Assembly (NCBI GenBank): GCA_029907315.1
Contig: JARYME010000011.1
Span: forward strand, 1 to 45,884
Reading direction: 5' to 3'
Source: Armatimonadota bacterium
GTDB taxonomy: Bacteria; Armatimonadota; UBA5829
Length of the DNA stretch: 45,884 bases
This document shows, piece after piece, positions 25,174 through 33,977 of the stretch. Both the position numbers and the translations under genes were made by a program. Each line of letters opens with the position of its first letter. Position 1 is the stretch's first letter. The notes beneath the pieces are model-generated. The model saw only the letters and a program-made list of their open reading frames with translations, made no database searches and was not told the origin of the DNA.

Positions 25174-26232
25174 ATGTCGGAGCAGGAATTCAGATTAACG
25201 ACGTTGTCACACGGCGCTGGGTGAGCTTGTAAGCTGGGAGCCCAGCAGTTGGCGCAGGTTCTGCGCCTGATGCCGAAAGTGACGGACCCAAACGTTCTCG
25301 TCGAGCTGTCGACGGCGGACGATGCCGCCGTGTACCGGGTCACCGACGACATCGCCATTGTTCTGACCGTCGACTTCTTCACACCCATCGTAGACGACCC
25401 CTATGAGTTCGGGCGGATAGCCGTCACCAACGCCCTCTCGGACATTTACGCAATGGGGGCACGCCCTGTGGCAGCACTCAACCTTGTGGCTTACCCAGCT
25501 CGAACCAAGAGTCTGGACATGCTGGAGCGAATATTGAAAGGCGGAGCCGATCAGGCGGTAGCCGCAGGCGTAAGCATAGTGGGCGGGCACTCTATCGACG
25601 ACCCCGAGCCCAAGTACGGCTTGGCAGTTATGGGACTGGTCAACCCCGCGGAAATAGTGACCAACGCAGGGGCGCAGCCCGGCGATCATCTGATTCTCAC
25701 GAAGCCGTTGGGCACAGGTATTATATCTACAGCCATCAAGAAGCAGTGCGCGCCGTCCGACATCGTTGCCCGCGCAATTGACGTTATGACCACCCTGAAC
25801 GCAGCGTCGGCAGAGGTGATGAAGAGAATAGGTTGTAGCGCGTGCACGGACGTCACGGGTTACGGACTAATTGGACACCTGCGTGAGATGGCAACTGCCA
25901 GCAAGGTGGGCGCTGTTGTCTACGCGAACAGGGTACCAATGATCGAGGGCGTCAAGGACCTACTCGATCTTGACATGGCGCCTGGAGGAACCGAGGCAAA
26001 CCTTGAGTATCTAACCAGCAGTGGAGCCGTGGTCTGGGATGATGCCGTCCCGAACTACTATCGGCTTCTGCTATGTGACGCGCAGACTGCCGGTGGGTTG
26101 CTGATAGCCGTGAGACCGGCTCAGGCAGAAAGGCTGATCGACGAGCTTCATGCAGCAGGCGTAACCGAGGCAGCAGACATCGGCACAATAACGGAAGATT
26201 CGAACTGCCAAATAAGGGTAATATTGGGTTAG
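25174..26232 (+). CDS. selD: Selenide, water dikinase with selenocysteine at codon 17
   Basis: SelD makes monoselenophosphate, the selenium donor for Sec-tRNA and selenouridine synthesis. The frame is open from ATG 25174 through a TGA at 25222-25224 to a TAG at 26230-26232, 352 residues in all. The TGA is codon 17 in SHGAG-U-ACK, exactly where SelD proteins have catalytic Cys17 or Sec, with C19 and K20 conserved after it. The rest is a standard AIRS/PurM-type kinase: DFFTPIVDDPYEFGRIA, NALSDIYAMGA, GGHSIDDPEPKYGL and TKPLGTG. A TTG start at 25249 would lose the whole active-site loop. A stem-loop begins right after the TGA. Reading through requires SelA, SelB and SelC, which are not in the window. 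A ferredoxin gene follows by 24 nt. Confidence 0.9.
25222..25253 (+). promoter_or_regulatory. Predicted bacterial SECIS element in selD
   Basis: Directly after UGA (25222-25224) the strand folds into GCTGG (25233-25237) with CCAGC (25242-25246), loop GAGC with a G at its tip. Weaker outer pairs including wobbles extend the stem to 25225 and 25253. Position and size fit bacterial SECIS elements, which SelB binds within the coding region. No program was run on the fold. Confidence 0.6.
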
Positions 26233-26256
26233 TAACCAATAAGGGGGTTTACATCC

Positions 26257-26439
26257 GTGAAAGCAACGATCACCGACGACTGCACCCTGTGCGGACTGTG
26301 CGAGGACACTTGCCCTGAAGTATTCACCATGGGCGACGAAAAGGCTCAAGTGAAAGTCAACCCAATACCGCCGGAGCTCGAGGACAAGGCCAAGGAAGCA
26401 GCCGAGCAGTGTCCTGTTCAAGCAATCGTGCTTGAGTAG
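26257..26439 (+). CDS. [4Fe-4S] ferredoxin
   Basis: A 60-aa single-cluster ferredoxin. The first three ligands are C9, C12 and C15 in the CxxCxxC pattern, C19 follows as CP, and the last ligand is C52 in CPVQAI. This matches mono-[4Fe-4S] ferredoxins of Thermotoga type, where C19 pairs with a further Cys as a disulfide; that second Cys is missing here, so C19 is free. It is a small soluble electron carrier. The GTG start has a GGGGG stretch about 9 nt upstream. The 24-nt gap from selD suggests a shared transcript; the redox partner is unknown. Confidence 0.9.
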   Translation: MKATITDDCTLCGLCEDTCPEVFTMGDEKAQVKVNPIPPELEDKAKEAAEQCPVQAIVLE

Positions 26440-26538
26440 AACCCGCCAGGGTTCGAAGGCGACCAGCGGACTTTGAGTTTTCGACTGCATCGCTACGGTA
26501 CCGGTTCGCAGGAGACCAGCGGATGGAGGAGCCGGCTT

Positions 26539-27324
26539 TCAGCTGCGGCCTACTAGTCGGTACATTGAGCCCAAGGGAATATGGTGTGCTTTGATGCCGA
26601 ATGTGCTTTCAATGTACTCGGCAAGCTTCTTTAGACCAGGCTCCTCTGCCACCGTGTGATTGACAAGCACCAGAGGCAGACCTTTATCCAGGACCCACGA
26701 ACCTTCTGCCCAGTAGTGCATGCCGTCGTCGGTTCCGATAATGGCGTCGGCTCCTAGTTGAACCATCTTATGGTAATCGGTGCCTGCTCCGCATCCTATG
26801 CCGACCCTGGTTATCTTGGCCTTCGGGTCGCCGACCATCTCGACGCTGTCCTGGCCAAGGGGCTTCGTCTTTTCTAGCACGTATTCCGCCAATTCCTGAA
26901 GCGTCGAGACGGGCGCCGGGTGCACTGCTTCCATCGCGTTTCCCGCAGATCCGCCCGTCAGCCCCAAGTGGGCTGCCCAAGCGTCGACGATGCCGATGTG
27001 CGGCACACGATCCCATACGTCGTGGCAGCGGAACACCACCAAACCTTTTTCTTCGCAGAATCGCCTTTTGTTTGCCTCATACGGCTGAATTTCGCCCTTT
27101 CGTGCCACTTGGGGTTCTGGGTACTCGAACTGCTCGTGTGTGATGAAAAGGTTGCAACCCAGTGCGTGGGCCTTCTTGAGGGCATCTAACCTCGCTTGCC
27201 AACCCACCGCTACGGCTTTTATTTCGGTGTTTGGGTCACCAATTTGGAAGTGATCAGTCGTCGCGTTCCAGTTGACCCACGTACCCATCTTGCGGAAGTG
27301 ATCAAAAAGTTCCTGAGCTGTCAT
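26539..27324 (-). CDS. Nif3-like dinuclear metal centre protein (DUF34), copy 1
   Basis: A 261-aa member of the NIF3/YqfO/YbgI family. The usual metal ligands are seen with one change: H63-E64 in THEQFEY where many members have His-His, H101/D102 in RCHDVWD, and H223 with E227/E228 in VNHTVAEEP. Family members form hexameric toroids with two metal ions per subunit, and their physiological role is unsettled despite the GTP cyclohydrolase type 2 label. It is about half identical by eye to the second copy at 28740-29522. Both follow carbohydrate-active genes; this one starts 6 nt after a sulfatase stop and is last in its operon. A GAGG ribosome-binding site lies 4 nt before the ATG. Confidence 0.85.
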   Translation of the reverse strand: MTAQELFDHFRKMGTWVNWNATTDHFQIGDPNTEIKAVAVGWQARLDALKKAHALGCNLFITHEQFEYPEPQVARKGEIQPYEANKRRFCEEKGLVVFRCHDVWDRVPHIGIVDAWAAHLGLTGGSAGNAMEAVHPAPVSTLQELAEYVLEKTKPLGQDSVEMVGDPKAKITRVGIGCGAGTDYHKMVQLGADAIIGTDDGMHYWAEGSWVLDKGLPLVLVNHTVAEEPGLKKLAEYIESTFGIKAHHIPLGSMYRLVGRS

Positions 27325-27330
27325 GTTACC

Positions 27331-28743
27331 TCACCAATCCACGTTATTGACCAATTCTACGCCTGCCTCTCGGCAGCGTTGAATCCAGTGTTCGTAGGTC
27401 TCGCCCGGCGAAGGAGACTGCGGATTAGGCACGTGAGCTTCTTGAAATACCCTCTCCGCCTGACGAACTACGTCCGGCTTTTCGGAAGACAGGTCGCGTT
27501 CATGGGCGGGATCGTCTTCTGCATGATAGATCTCGATGCTGCTTCTTGGATTCGGCCTGTACGCCCACCAACATCCCAACCGCGCAGCCTGCTGGTTGCC
27601 GAACTCCCAGTAGAAATAGTCGTGTTCTCGCTGGTCAGACTCGCAACCGAAAAGGGTCGGCAGGATCGATATGCCGTCACACGGCTCTGGTATCCTTGCG
27701 CCAGCAAGTTCGGCCGCGGTCGGCAGGAAATCCCAAAACGCCCAGGGATGAGTGCTTACCGCACCTGCCTTTATTCGACCAGGCCACCACGCGATCGCGG
27801 GAACACGCACCCCACCCTGATAAAGGTTCCCTTTTTCACCCTTGAATGGTCCCCTGTGGTGAAACACATCGTCAAGGGACGGATCCTTCGCCGCGCCGCC
27901 TGCACTATAGCCGTTGTCTGTCGTGAAGAATATTAGGGTGTTCTGATCAAGCCCAAGCTCGGTGAGCAAGTTTAAGAGATCGCCGATCGCCGCGTCCATG
28001 CGGGTCACCATGGCTGCATAGATACGATGAACCAGGGGCCAAGGCTCATCCTTGTACCGGCCCAACTCCGGGACTTCGTGCACTCCATGCGGAATAGTGT
28101 ATGCAAGGTATAAGAAGAATGGTCGATCTGCGTTTCGACGAACGAACTCCAGCGATTTCTCCGCGTACAAATCGAACGAGTATTTCGGATTGGGACCAGC
28201 GCAGCCGTTGGGTATGATGCGGCCTGACTCGTCGTATTCGTTAGGTTTCAGATGATCATGACCGAAATTGTCCGGAATCTCTATCTTCTCATAGTTGTGG
28301 TAGAGAAACGGAGGATAATAGCTGTGAGCGTGGCGCTGGTTCAGATACCCGAAGAATTCGTCGAAGCCCTTACTATTCGGCAGACCTGGCTGTCCGGGTA
28401 CAGATAACCCCCACTTACCAAAGACTCCGGTTGCATAACCTACTTCGCGAACGACTTGTGCAACCGTAGTGTCTTGTTCGGTGAGGCAAGGTCTGTAGAA
28501 TCCCCCCTCAAACCGGACCATATTGTCGCGAACACTCGCGTGTCCCGAGTGCAAGCCCTGCATCAAGCAAGAACGAGATGGTGCACAAACGGTAGACCCG
28601 CTGTAGCAGCTCGTGAAACGCATCCCTTCCTCAGCCAGGCGATCGATGTTGGGAGTAGAAATGAGCTTCTGCCCGTAACAGCCCAAGTCGCCCCAGCTGA
28701 GATCGTCCGCCATAATCCAGATTATGTTGGGTTTGCAAGTCAT
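27331..28743 (-). CDS. Sulfatase, formylglycine-dependent (CAPSR type)
   Basis: A 470-aa arylsulfatase-family enzyme with no evident signal peptide. The N-terminal metal motif MADDLSWGD and the catalytic C53-A-P-S-R, whose Cys must be converted to formylglycine, are followed by GKWGLS, the FFTTDNGYS Asp-Asn metal motif and an HHRGPFKGEKGNLYQGGVR stretch as in the family. It would hydrolyse sulfate esters of a glycan or other organosulfate. It lies in the middle of a six-gene operon and its ATG overlaps the stop of the upstream Nif3-like gene (ATGA). The substrate cannot be inferred from sequence. Confidence 0.92.
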   Translation of the reverse strand: MTCKPNIIWIMADDLSWGDLGCYGQKLISTPNIDRLAEEGMRFTSCYSGSTVCAPSRSCLMQGLHSGHASVRDNMVRFEGGFYRPCLTEQDTTVAQVVREVGYATGVFGKWGLSVPGQPGLPNSKGFDEFFGYLNQRHAHSYYPPFLYHNYEKIEIPDNFGHDHLKPNEYDESGRIIPNGCAGPNPKYSFDLYAEKSLEFVRRNADRPFFLYLAYTIPHGVHEVPELGRYKDEPWPLVHRIYAAMVTRMDAAIGDLLNLLTELGLDQNTLIFFTTDNGYSAGGAAKDPSLDDVFHHRGPFKGEKGNLYQGGVRVPAIAWWPGRIKAGAVSTHPWAFWDFLPTAAELAGARIPEPCDGISILPTLFGCESDQREHDYFYWEFGNQQAARLGCWWAYRPNPRSSIEIYHAEDDPAHERDLSSEKPDVVRQAERVFQEAHVPNPQSPSPGETYEHWIQRCREAGVELVNNVDW

Positions 28744-29522
28744 TTCAACACGCTATACATGCAGCCCTGAGCAATGAACTCGGTCTTGACTTGGCTGAAC
28801 TGCTGAGAGATATAAGCCACCAGATTCCGCAAACCGGGCTCCTCAGATGAGGCGTGGTTCACGATTATAAGCGGTGTATCCGTTTCGAGCGCCCATGCGC
28901 CCGTGTACCAATAGCGGGTGCCGTCGTCGGTCCCTATAATAACATCTGCTCCGAGTTCGACCATATCGCGGACTCGTATGATAGCCCCGCAGCCGATACC
29001 CACTTTGGACACCGGCTTGTTCAAATCGCCCACCACTTCGACCCACGGCTGACCAAGATATTCCGTAGCTGCTGCAACGTGCTTGGCAAGATCTCCGAGC
29101 GTCCACGCGGGCGATTCGTGAACGGCGGTGAACTGAGCTGATGCCACGCGGCGTCCCAATCCCAGGTGCTTCGCCCATGAGTCTACGATACCAATCTCAG
29201 GCATTTGGTCCCAGACGTCGTGACAACGGTATATCACGAGGCCGTTGTCCTGGATAAACTTCCTCTTCAATTCTGCTTGCGGGTCTGAAAAGATCGAATC
29301 GGAATCCTCTCTGTGGCGGTAGAAGGTCGGCTCGTGGGTAACAAACAGATTGCACCCGCGTTTGATAGCCTCTTTGAGTGCTTGCGTGCGCGACTGCCAC
29401 GCCACCGCAATTCCTTTTACTTCCGTTTCGGGATCGCCTATGATGAACCGATCAACCGTGTTCTCCCAGTCGACCCATTTGCCAATTTCTTTCATGTGAT
29501 TGTGCAGGTCGATAGCCTTCAC
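28740..29522 (-). CDS. Nif3-like dinuclear metal centre protein (DUF34), copy 2
   Basis: About 260 aa, closely related to the copy at 26539-27324: both share the pattern GCNLF-THE at 57-64, YRCHDVWD-type segments at 99-105 and a His-Ser-Ser-Glu-Glu or His-Thr-Val-Ala-Glu-Glu third metal motif. Again the first motif is His-Glu. The GTG at 29522 overlaps the upstream GH stop (GTGA) and has GGAGGTG 4 nt ahead, so I use it rather than an in-frame start at 29552. It is coupled to a sulfatase on the other side. A catalytic or metal-delivery role for this family in glycan or sulfate use is not known. Confidence 0.85.
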   Translation of the reverse strand: MKAIDLHNHMKEIGKWVDWENTVDRFIIGDPETEVKGIAVAWQSRTQALKEAIKRGCNLFVTHEPTFYRHREDSDSIFSDPQAELKRKFIQDNGLVIYRCHDVWDQMPEIGIVDSWAKHLGLGRRVASAQFTAVHESPAWTLGDLAKHVAAATEYLGQPWVEVVGDLNKPVSKVGIGCGAIIRVRDMVELGADVIIGTDDGTRYWYTGAWALETDTPLIIVNHASSEEPGLRNLVAYISQQFSQVKTEFIAQGCMYSVLK

Positions 29523-30874
29523 TTTCCACCTCCGTGAACATACAAAACCCAATCGTCGACGTTTGCCGGTTTCGTAAAGGACACGAGTTGTCCGGCGTCA
29601 ATGTTTTGCTCCGACAGCCACTTGCCGCCTTTCGGATCGTATACCTGAGCCACGACACTTCCAGGAACCGCCCTCAGATCCAGAGTGACAACATTATCGC
29701 TTAGGACATACACGACATACTCCTTGCCGGGATTTGCAAGGCAGGAATTGACGTCAGAGTTGCTTATCAGTTCGTGATGGGGTGTCATCTCCCAGAACCG
29801 CACCCCGGATTCGCGAATAAAGCGTATAAGCTTACCGTAGTAATCGCGTATGTTCGGGTCAACCCTCCGTCGCCAATAACCTCCGAATCCGCCCCAACCT
29901 GCCGCTCCCCCGGCAAACGAATACCAAGCCGCCCTGCGCAAGTCGTCCGCACTCGCCGTCATAAGTCGCGAACCGTCTGGGTCGAGCCAAAACGGCATGC
30001 CTCTGCCGACGTTCTTAGCAAGCATTCGCTTGACGTCGGCCGGCGTATTGGGGCCGTGATCGGAGAAGCCGTCCGCATTACGGGCGAGCCTGCCACCGTT
30101 TTGGGTAATGGCTTTTCGCGTTCGAGACTTGACATAGCTGATCACAGCCTCGTTCCAACGGCTGTCCGACCCCAGAAGTTCGTTTCCCACTTCGAAGAAG
30201 ACGTTGTCGAAATCCTTGGTGAACTGAATGGCGCGGTCTATGATGCGGCGCTGGTAATATCCGACGCCTCGATTGTTGAGGAAGTCGTCCGCTCTGTAGA
30301 ACTCACCTGATTCGTCCGTATTGCCGTCTCCGTTCAGGTCCAGATCGCCGTAGAAGCTGCGGACCTGATTCTTGACGTTCCAGTAGGAGTTGATCCAGCG
30401 ATGCTGCTCGGTGCCTCCCCTGATGTCGACCCCGTCAAACAAGCACACGTGCAGGAAAACGCCATATTGTTTTGCCAGTCTTGCGTGGTATACGAGGCCG
30501 TTCCAAAAACGGTCGTCCCATCTGTCCAGATCCGCCTTGCCATTAATGTATCGAAAAGGTACCGGGGTCGGATTTCGTTCCCAATACTGAGAGCCCTTGC
30601 CTCCCAGGGCATTGATTCCGAGGCTGAGGCGAACGTAGTTCAGACCATACTTTGCGCCCTCGACAATCATATCGATGTAGCGCTGTGGCGAGTCGTTGTA
30701 GTATCCAGGAGCAACCGACGCCCAGCAGTATGCGCCGACAAAGAAGAAAGGTTTGCCGGAACCGTCCTGGAAATAGCGTCGAGAAGAGTGTACCGTGACG
30801 TCGCCCGCCCAACAGAATTCGTGTAAAACCAGAGCGCATATTCCGGTCGCAATGATCGTTCGAACCAACTGCAA
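29519..30874 (-). CDS. Secreted glycoside hydrolase, GH5/GH140-like
   Basis: A secreted protein of 451 aa. Residues ~1-24 form a signal peptide (LQLVRTIIATGICALVL). The central TIM-barrel-like domain has YVRLSLG, VFLHVCLFDG and FFEVGNELLG, where E232 fits the acid/base Glu after Asn in clan GH-A enzymes. A C-terminal beta domain ends DPKGGKW...ANVDDWVLYV, resembling the putative collagen-binding domain that follows DUF4038/GH140 barrels. A loop at ~177-191 (DLDLNGDGNTDESGE) has EF-hand-like Asp spacing and may bind calcium. The TTG at 30874 has a perfect GGAGGT 7 nt upstream and is preferred over the TTG at 30895 that overlaps the sulfatase stop. Substrate unknown; neighbours suggest a sulfated polysaccharide. 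Confidence 0.75.
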   Translation of the reverse strand: MQLVRTIIATGICALVLHEFCWAGDVTVHSSRRYFQDGSGKPFFFVGAYCWASVAPGYYNDSPQRYIDMIVEGAKYGLNYVRLSLGINALGGKGSQYWERNPTPVPFRYINGKADLDRWDDRFWNGLVYHARLAKQYGVFLHVCLFDGVDIRGGTEQHRWINSYWNVKNQVRSFYGDLDLNGDGNTDESGEFYRADDFLNNRGVGYYQRRIIDRAIQFTKDFDNVFFEVGNELLGSDSRWNEAVISYVKSRTRKAITQNGGRLARNADGFSDHGPNTPADVKRMLAKNVGRGMPFWLDPDGSRLMTASADDLRRAAWYSFAGGAAGWGGFGGYWRRRVDPNIRDYYGKLIRFIRESGVRFWEMTPHHELISNSDVNSCLANPGKEYVVYVLSDNVVTLDLRAVPGSVVAQVYDPKGGKWLSEQNIDAGQLVSFTKPANVDDWVLYVHGGGK

Positions 30875-30891
30875 CTTACCAACCTCCGAGA

Positions 30892-32220
30892 TCAAAATGG
30901 TGCATCCGATCCACCAATGTGAGCGCCTCCGGGTAGGTCCGACACGAACCTCTGCGCAATTTGCTTGAGCTCAGTCACGATATGCGGGTACTCGTCCGAG
31001 CGGTCCACGGATTCCCTAATGTCCAGCTGCAGGTTATAGAGCTCAGGCTTGGGCAGTAAGCGGTCTTCGCGTCCGAGGTGCAGTTTCCATTTGCCCACAC
31101 GGACAGCTTGGAGAGCATTGGTGACAAAGTAGAAGAATGGTTTGGAGGGCAAGCTTGCACCCGGAACTGTCAGAAGTTTGGTTATGTCACGCCCGTCAAT
31201 CGGGCGGTCGGAAGGCAATTTGCCGCCAGCCAAACGGATCAACGTTGGAAAGATATCGAGGTTGGTCGCCGGCTGGTGACAAACTATCCCCGCCGGGATA
31301 AGGCCTGGGCAGTAGGCGACAAACGGCACCCGCACGCCGCCCTCAAAGACTTGACCCTTCTTTCCACGCAGTATACCTGCCGACCCCAGGTTGGGCCCGT
31401 TATCACTAGTAAACATAATGAGGGTGTTGCGCTCCAGCCCCAGCTCGCGCAGCGTATTCACTATTTGACCAACGCCCCAGTCGATACATTCGACCGCATC
31501 GCCGTACAAACCGCCCTTGGACCTGCCTCGAAACCTTTCGGAAGCCGATACAGGATTGTGAGGCATATTGTGTGCTAGGTAGACGAAGAAGGGTTTGTCC
31601 TTGTTCTGCTTGATGAATCCAATGGTTTCGGCGGTGTATCTTTCGGTCAAGGTCTCTTGAATAGCCGGCTGTTCGATAATTTGTTCTCCCCGCATGAGCG
31701 GACAATTAGGTCTGCCGTCGACACGGTCTCCCATGTTGTTGGAGTAAGGGATTCCATAGTAGTAGTCAAAACCGTGGCGCGTGGGTAAGAACTGGGGCAG
31801 GTGGCCAAGGTGCCATTTGCCGATCAGCGCGGTTGCATATCCCAAGCTCTTAAGCGCTTCTCCGATAGTCTGCTCGCTTTCAGGTATTCCCGTAGTATTG
31901 ACGGGGCCTAATATCCTGGTCAGTCCGGAGCGAATTGCGTAGCGACCTGTGAGCAAACCGGCTCTGGAAGGCGTACAGACCGGCGCACACGTATCGAAGT
32001 CCGTGAAGCGCACACCCTTCGCTGCAAGCGAATCGACATTAGGCGTATGAATCGTAGGCGAACCGTAGCACGAAAGATCACCGTAGCCCAGATCGTCGCA
32101 GTTGATCAGAACGAAGTTCAATCGCCGCGGATGCCGGTCAGCCGCGAGCACGGGATGTCCTGCCACGGCAGCCGCAACAACACTCCGCAGAAAAGCTCTC
32201 CTAGTTATCAAAGCACTCAT
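30892..32220 (-). CDS. Arylsulfatase A-type sulfatase with Tat-like signal
   Basis: A 442-aa sulfatase. A twin-arginine-type signal starts TRRAFLR and is followed by a hydrophobic run to ~residue 27, so export is likely. INCDDLGYGDLSCYG supplies metal Asp residues, C82-T-P-S-R is the formylglycine motif, GKWHLG follows, and FTSDNGPNL supplies the later Asp-Asn. It closely resembles the truncated sulfatase at 44640: both share FLPTRHGFDYYYG and ETLTERYTAE, indicating paralogues. An AGGCGGG stretch precedes the ATG. It precedes the GH gene by 17 nt, whose ribosome-binding site lies in that gap. Confidence 0.93.
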   Translation of the reverse strand: MSALITRRAFLRSVVAAAVAGHPVLAADRHPRRLNFVLINCDDLGYGDLSCYGSPTIHTPNVDSLAAKGVRFTDFDTCAPVCTPSRAGLLTGRYAIRSGLTRILGPVNTTGIPESEQTIGEALKSLGYATALIGKWHLGHLPQFLPTRHGFDYYYGIPYSNNMGDRVDGRPNCPLMRGEQIIEQPAIQETLTERYTAETIGFIKQNKDKPFFVYLAHNMPHNPVSASERFRGRSKGGLYGDAVECIDWGVGQIVNTLRELGLERNTLIMFTSDNGPNLGSAGILRGKKGQVFEGGVRVPFVAYCPGLIPAGIVCHQPATNLDIFPTLIRLAGGKLPSDRPIDGRDITKLLTVPGASLPSKPFFYFVTNALQAVRVGKWKLHLGREDRLLPKPELYNLQLDIRESVDRSDEYPHIVTELKQIAQRFVSDLPGGAHIGGSDAPF

Positions 32221-32269
32221 ATTTCGAAGCCCGCCTCTAAAAATGAGTCGTCTATAAGTCTGGAACAGC

Positions 32270-33643
32270 CTACTTCTGTGATTTTACTGCTTTCCTTTCA
32301 GCCAGCACGGCGTCGAATGGATCTCCCTGCCAATGTGGTTTTGATTTCTGCTCCTCAAGCCATTGGTTCATCCAATAGTCCCTGCACTCGCACACTATAT
32401 CCTGGCGTTCGGAGGCGATGTTGGTTGTCTGGTAGGGGTCCTTGACCATGTCGTAGAGTTCGATTTCCTCGTGCGGGTAACCCATATTGTCGAACGTTTG
32501 GATGAACAGGTGGGTTTTGGTGCGCACAGCCCTCTGCACCGTGTAAAGCGCGTGCCCCCATACCAAGCGATCGCGCTCTTTCTTCGGGGGTTCGCCGCGA
32601 AGCTGCGGTGCGAATGAGATCCCGTCCCAGTCCTCAGGTATTTCGGCTCCGAAAAGCTCACACAGTGTGGGACTTAGGTCGATGTTGTAGAGCATAGAAC
32701 CGCACCTTGTACCGGGCTTTGTGACGCCGGGCCACTTGACGATAAGCGGAATATGGTGAATGCATTCGTCGGCGTTCACGTGGTCGGAGTATATACCGTG
32801 TTCGCCGAAAGCATCTCCGTGATCGGAGGTAACAATGATCGCGGTCTCGTCCAACAGCCCACGGTCAGCCAAGTAGTTCAGCACGATTCCAACGTGATGA
32901 TCCACGTATGCAATCGCCGCATCGTAGCCGGTTACCATGTGCTCGAAGTCCTTGCGCGATCTAATGGCATCCGGCATCAGAGGCACCGGGCTCTTCCCGT
33001 TCGCGAACTGTGCAAGCGCAGTAAACGGACCTTTTATATGCTGATGTCGGCGTATTGCGTCTTCATCGGGCCAGGGTTGGGTAACAGGATAGTCCTTGAA
33101 CCTATCCGCCCAAGAGGCATCCATTTTGTATATGCGGTGGGTATCCCAGTAGTTTATGTGAAGGATGTAGTTTTCGCGGTCGGCATTGTGGTTCAACCAA
33201 CGCATCAACGGCTCATGAATCTCGGGCGCAGTCTCGCCGCCGCCTTTGAGATTCGGCGTATGGAACTCTGCCCATCCGCACTCGAACCAGAACATGTTGT
33301 GACGGTCGGCGAAGTTCGAAAAGCTCACGGGGTAAACGTTCGCTTTGCGAAGCCTGCGCATCAGCATCTCGTTGTCGGGCTGAGGACCGCCGTAATTGCG
33401 CGTTCGGATATAGAACTTTGCCCCAGCGCCGAGATTCGAGACGACACCGTTCCTGATCCCAAATCTACCCGAGGACCAATTCATCCTAGATGGCAAGCAA
33501 GGAGAGTCAGCGCAGTAGTACCGGTCAAAGACGACCCCCTGTCTTGCCACGGCATCTATGTTTGGGGAAGTAGGCCGGTTGTAACCATAACAGCCAAGAT
33601 GATCGGGACGTAGACAATCTATATCAAAGATAACCATTCTCAT
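32270..33643 (-). CDS. Sulfatase, formylglycine-dependent (CLPSR type), likely cytoplasmic
   Basis: A sulfatase of 457 aa, first gene of the accessory operon. MRMVIFDIDCLRPDHLG gives an N-terminal metal site with Asp residues and no signal peptide. The catalytic motif is C49-L-P-S-R. TSDHGDAFGEHG is the late metal motif in Asp-His form, as in N-sulfoglucosamine and related sulfatases. This class often acts on glycosaminoglycan-like or heparin-type sulfates, but the substrate here is unknown. The ATG at 33643 has an AGAGG sequence upstream; an in-frame start at 33664 is less likely. Upstream lies a 334-nt gene-free stretch shared with aroA. Confidence 0.9.
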   Translation of the reverse strand: MRMVIFDIDCLRPDHLGCYGYNRPTSPNIDAVARQGVVFDRYYCADSPCLPSRMNWSSGRFGIRNGVVSNLGAGAKFYIRTRNYGGPQPDNEMLMRRLRKANVYPVSFSNFADRHNMFWFECGWAEFHTPNLKGGGETAPEIHEPLMRWLNHNADRENYILHINYWDTHRIYKMDASWADRFKDYPVTQPWPDEDAIRRHQHIKGPFTALAQFANGKSPVPLMPDAIRSRKDFEHMVTGYDAAIAYVDHHVGIVLNYLADRGLLDETAIIVTSDHGDAFGEHGIYSDHVNADECIHHIPLIVKWPGVTKPGTRCGSMLYNIDLSPTLCELFGAEIPEDWDGISFAPQLRGEPPKKERDRLVWGHALYTVQRAVRTKTHLFIQTFDNMGYPHEEIELYDMVKDPYQTTNIASERQDIVCECRDYWMNQWLEEQKSKPHWQGDPFDAVLAERKAVKSQK

Positions 33644-33977
33644 GTGAGTAGGACCTCTTACCAAACAGGTGGGCTGACTGTGGTTCAGCCAAGATTCTTT
33701 CGTTAGTAGTGTTACAAAACCGCACCGCCATATCCTTCACATGGACATCCGCTTACACCAAAAGTCTTGCCCCAGCATCAAAAGCCGCACTCGATCTGAA
33801 GTTACGAGAATCTGCAAGCGCAATCGGGCGCGAAGCCCAAAACCGTTAAGCAGCCCACAGCATTAGCAGAGCGTGCATCCTAAAGTAAGCGGAAAGGCAT
33901 TAAGGAAGTTGACAAACACGCTCTCAGTTCGGTATGGTTAAGAAAGTGTGTAGTGAGGGGAGAGCACCTGGGGACCG
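33644..33977. other. Gene-free stretch between accessory operon and aroA
   Basis: This 334-nt region separates the minus-strand sulfatase operon from plus-strand aroA. The only element I see is the aroA promoter near its right end. No convincing minus-strand promoter, tRNA or small gene was found. Confidence 0.5.
33909..33938 (+). promoter_or_regulatory. Promoter for aroA
   Basis: TTGACA (33909-33914) and TATGGT (33933-33938) are separated by 18 nt, about 40 nt before the aroA ATG. The -35 matches consensus exactly; the -10 differs at two positions. Confidence 0.6.

Noticed and set aside
25249-26232. selD starting at TTG 25249
   Set aside because: This start would remove the HGxGU/C-xCK active-site loop, whereas the upstream codons match SelD exactly except for the in-frame UGA.
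26439-26454. Small hairpin GAACCC/GGGTTC at the ferredoxin stop
   Set aside because: Only 6 bp with no T-tract; too weak to call a terminator.
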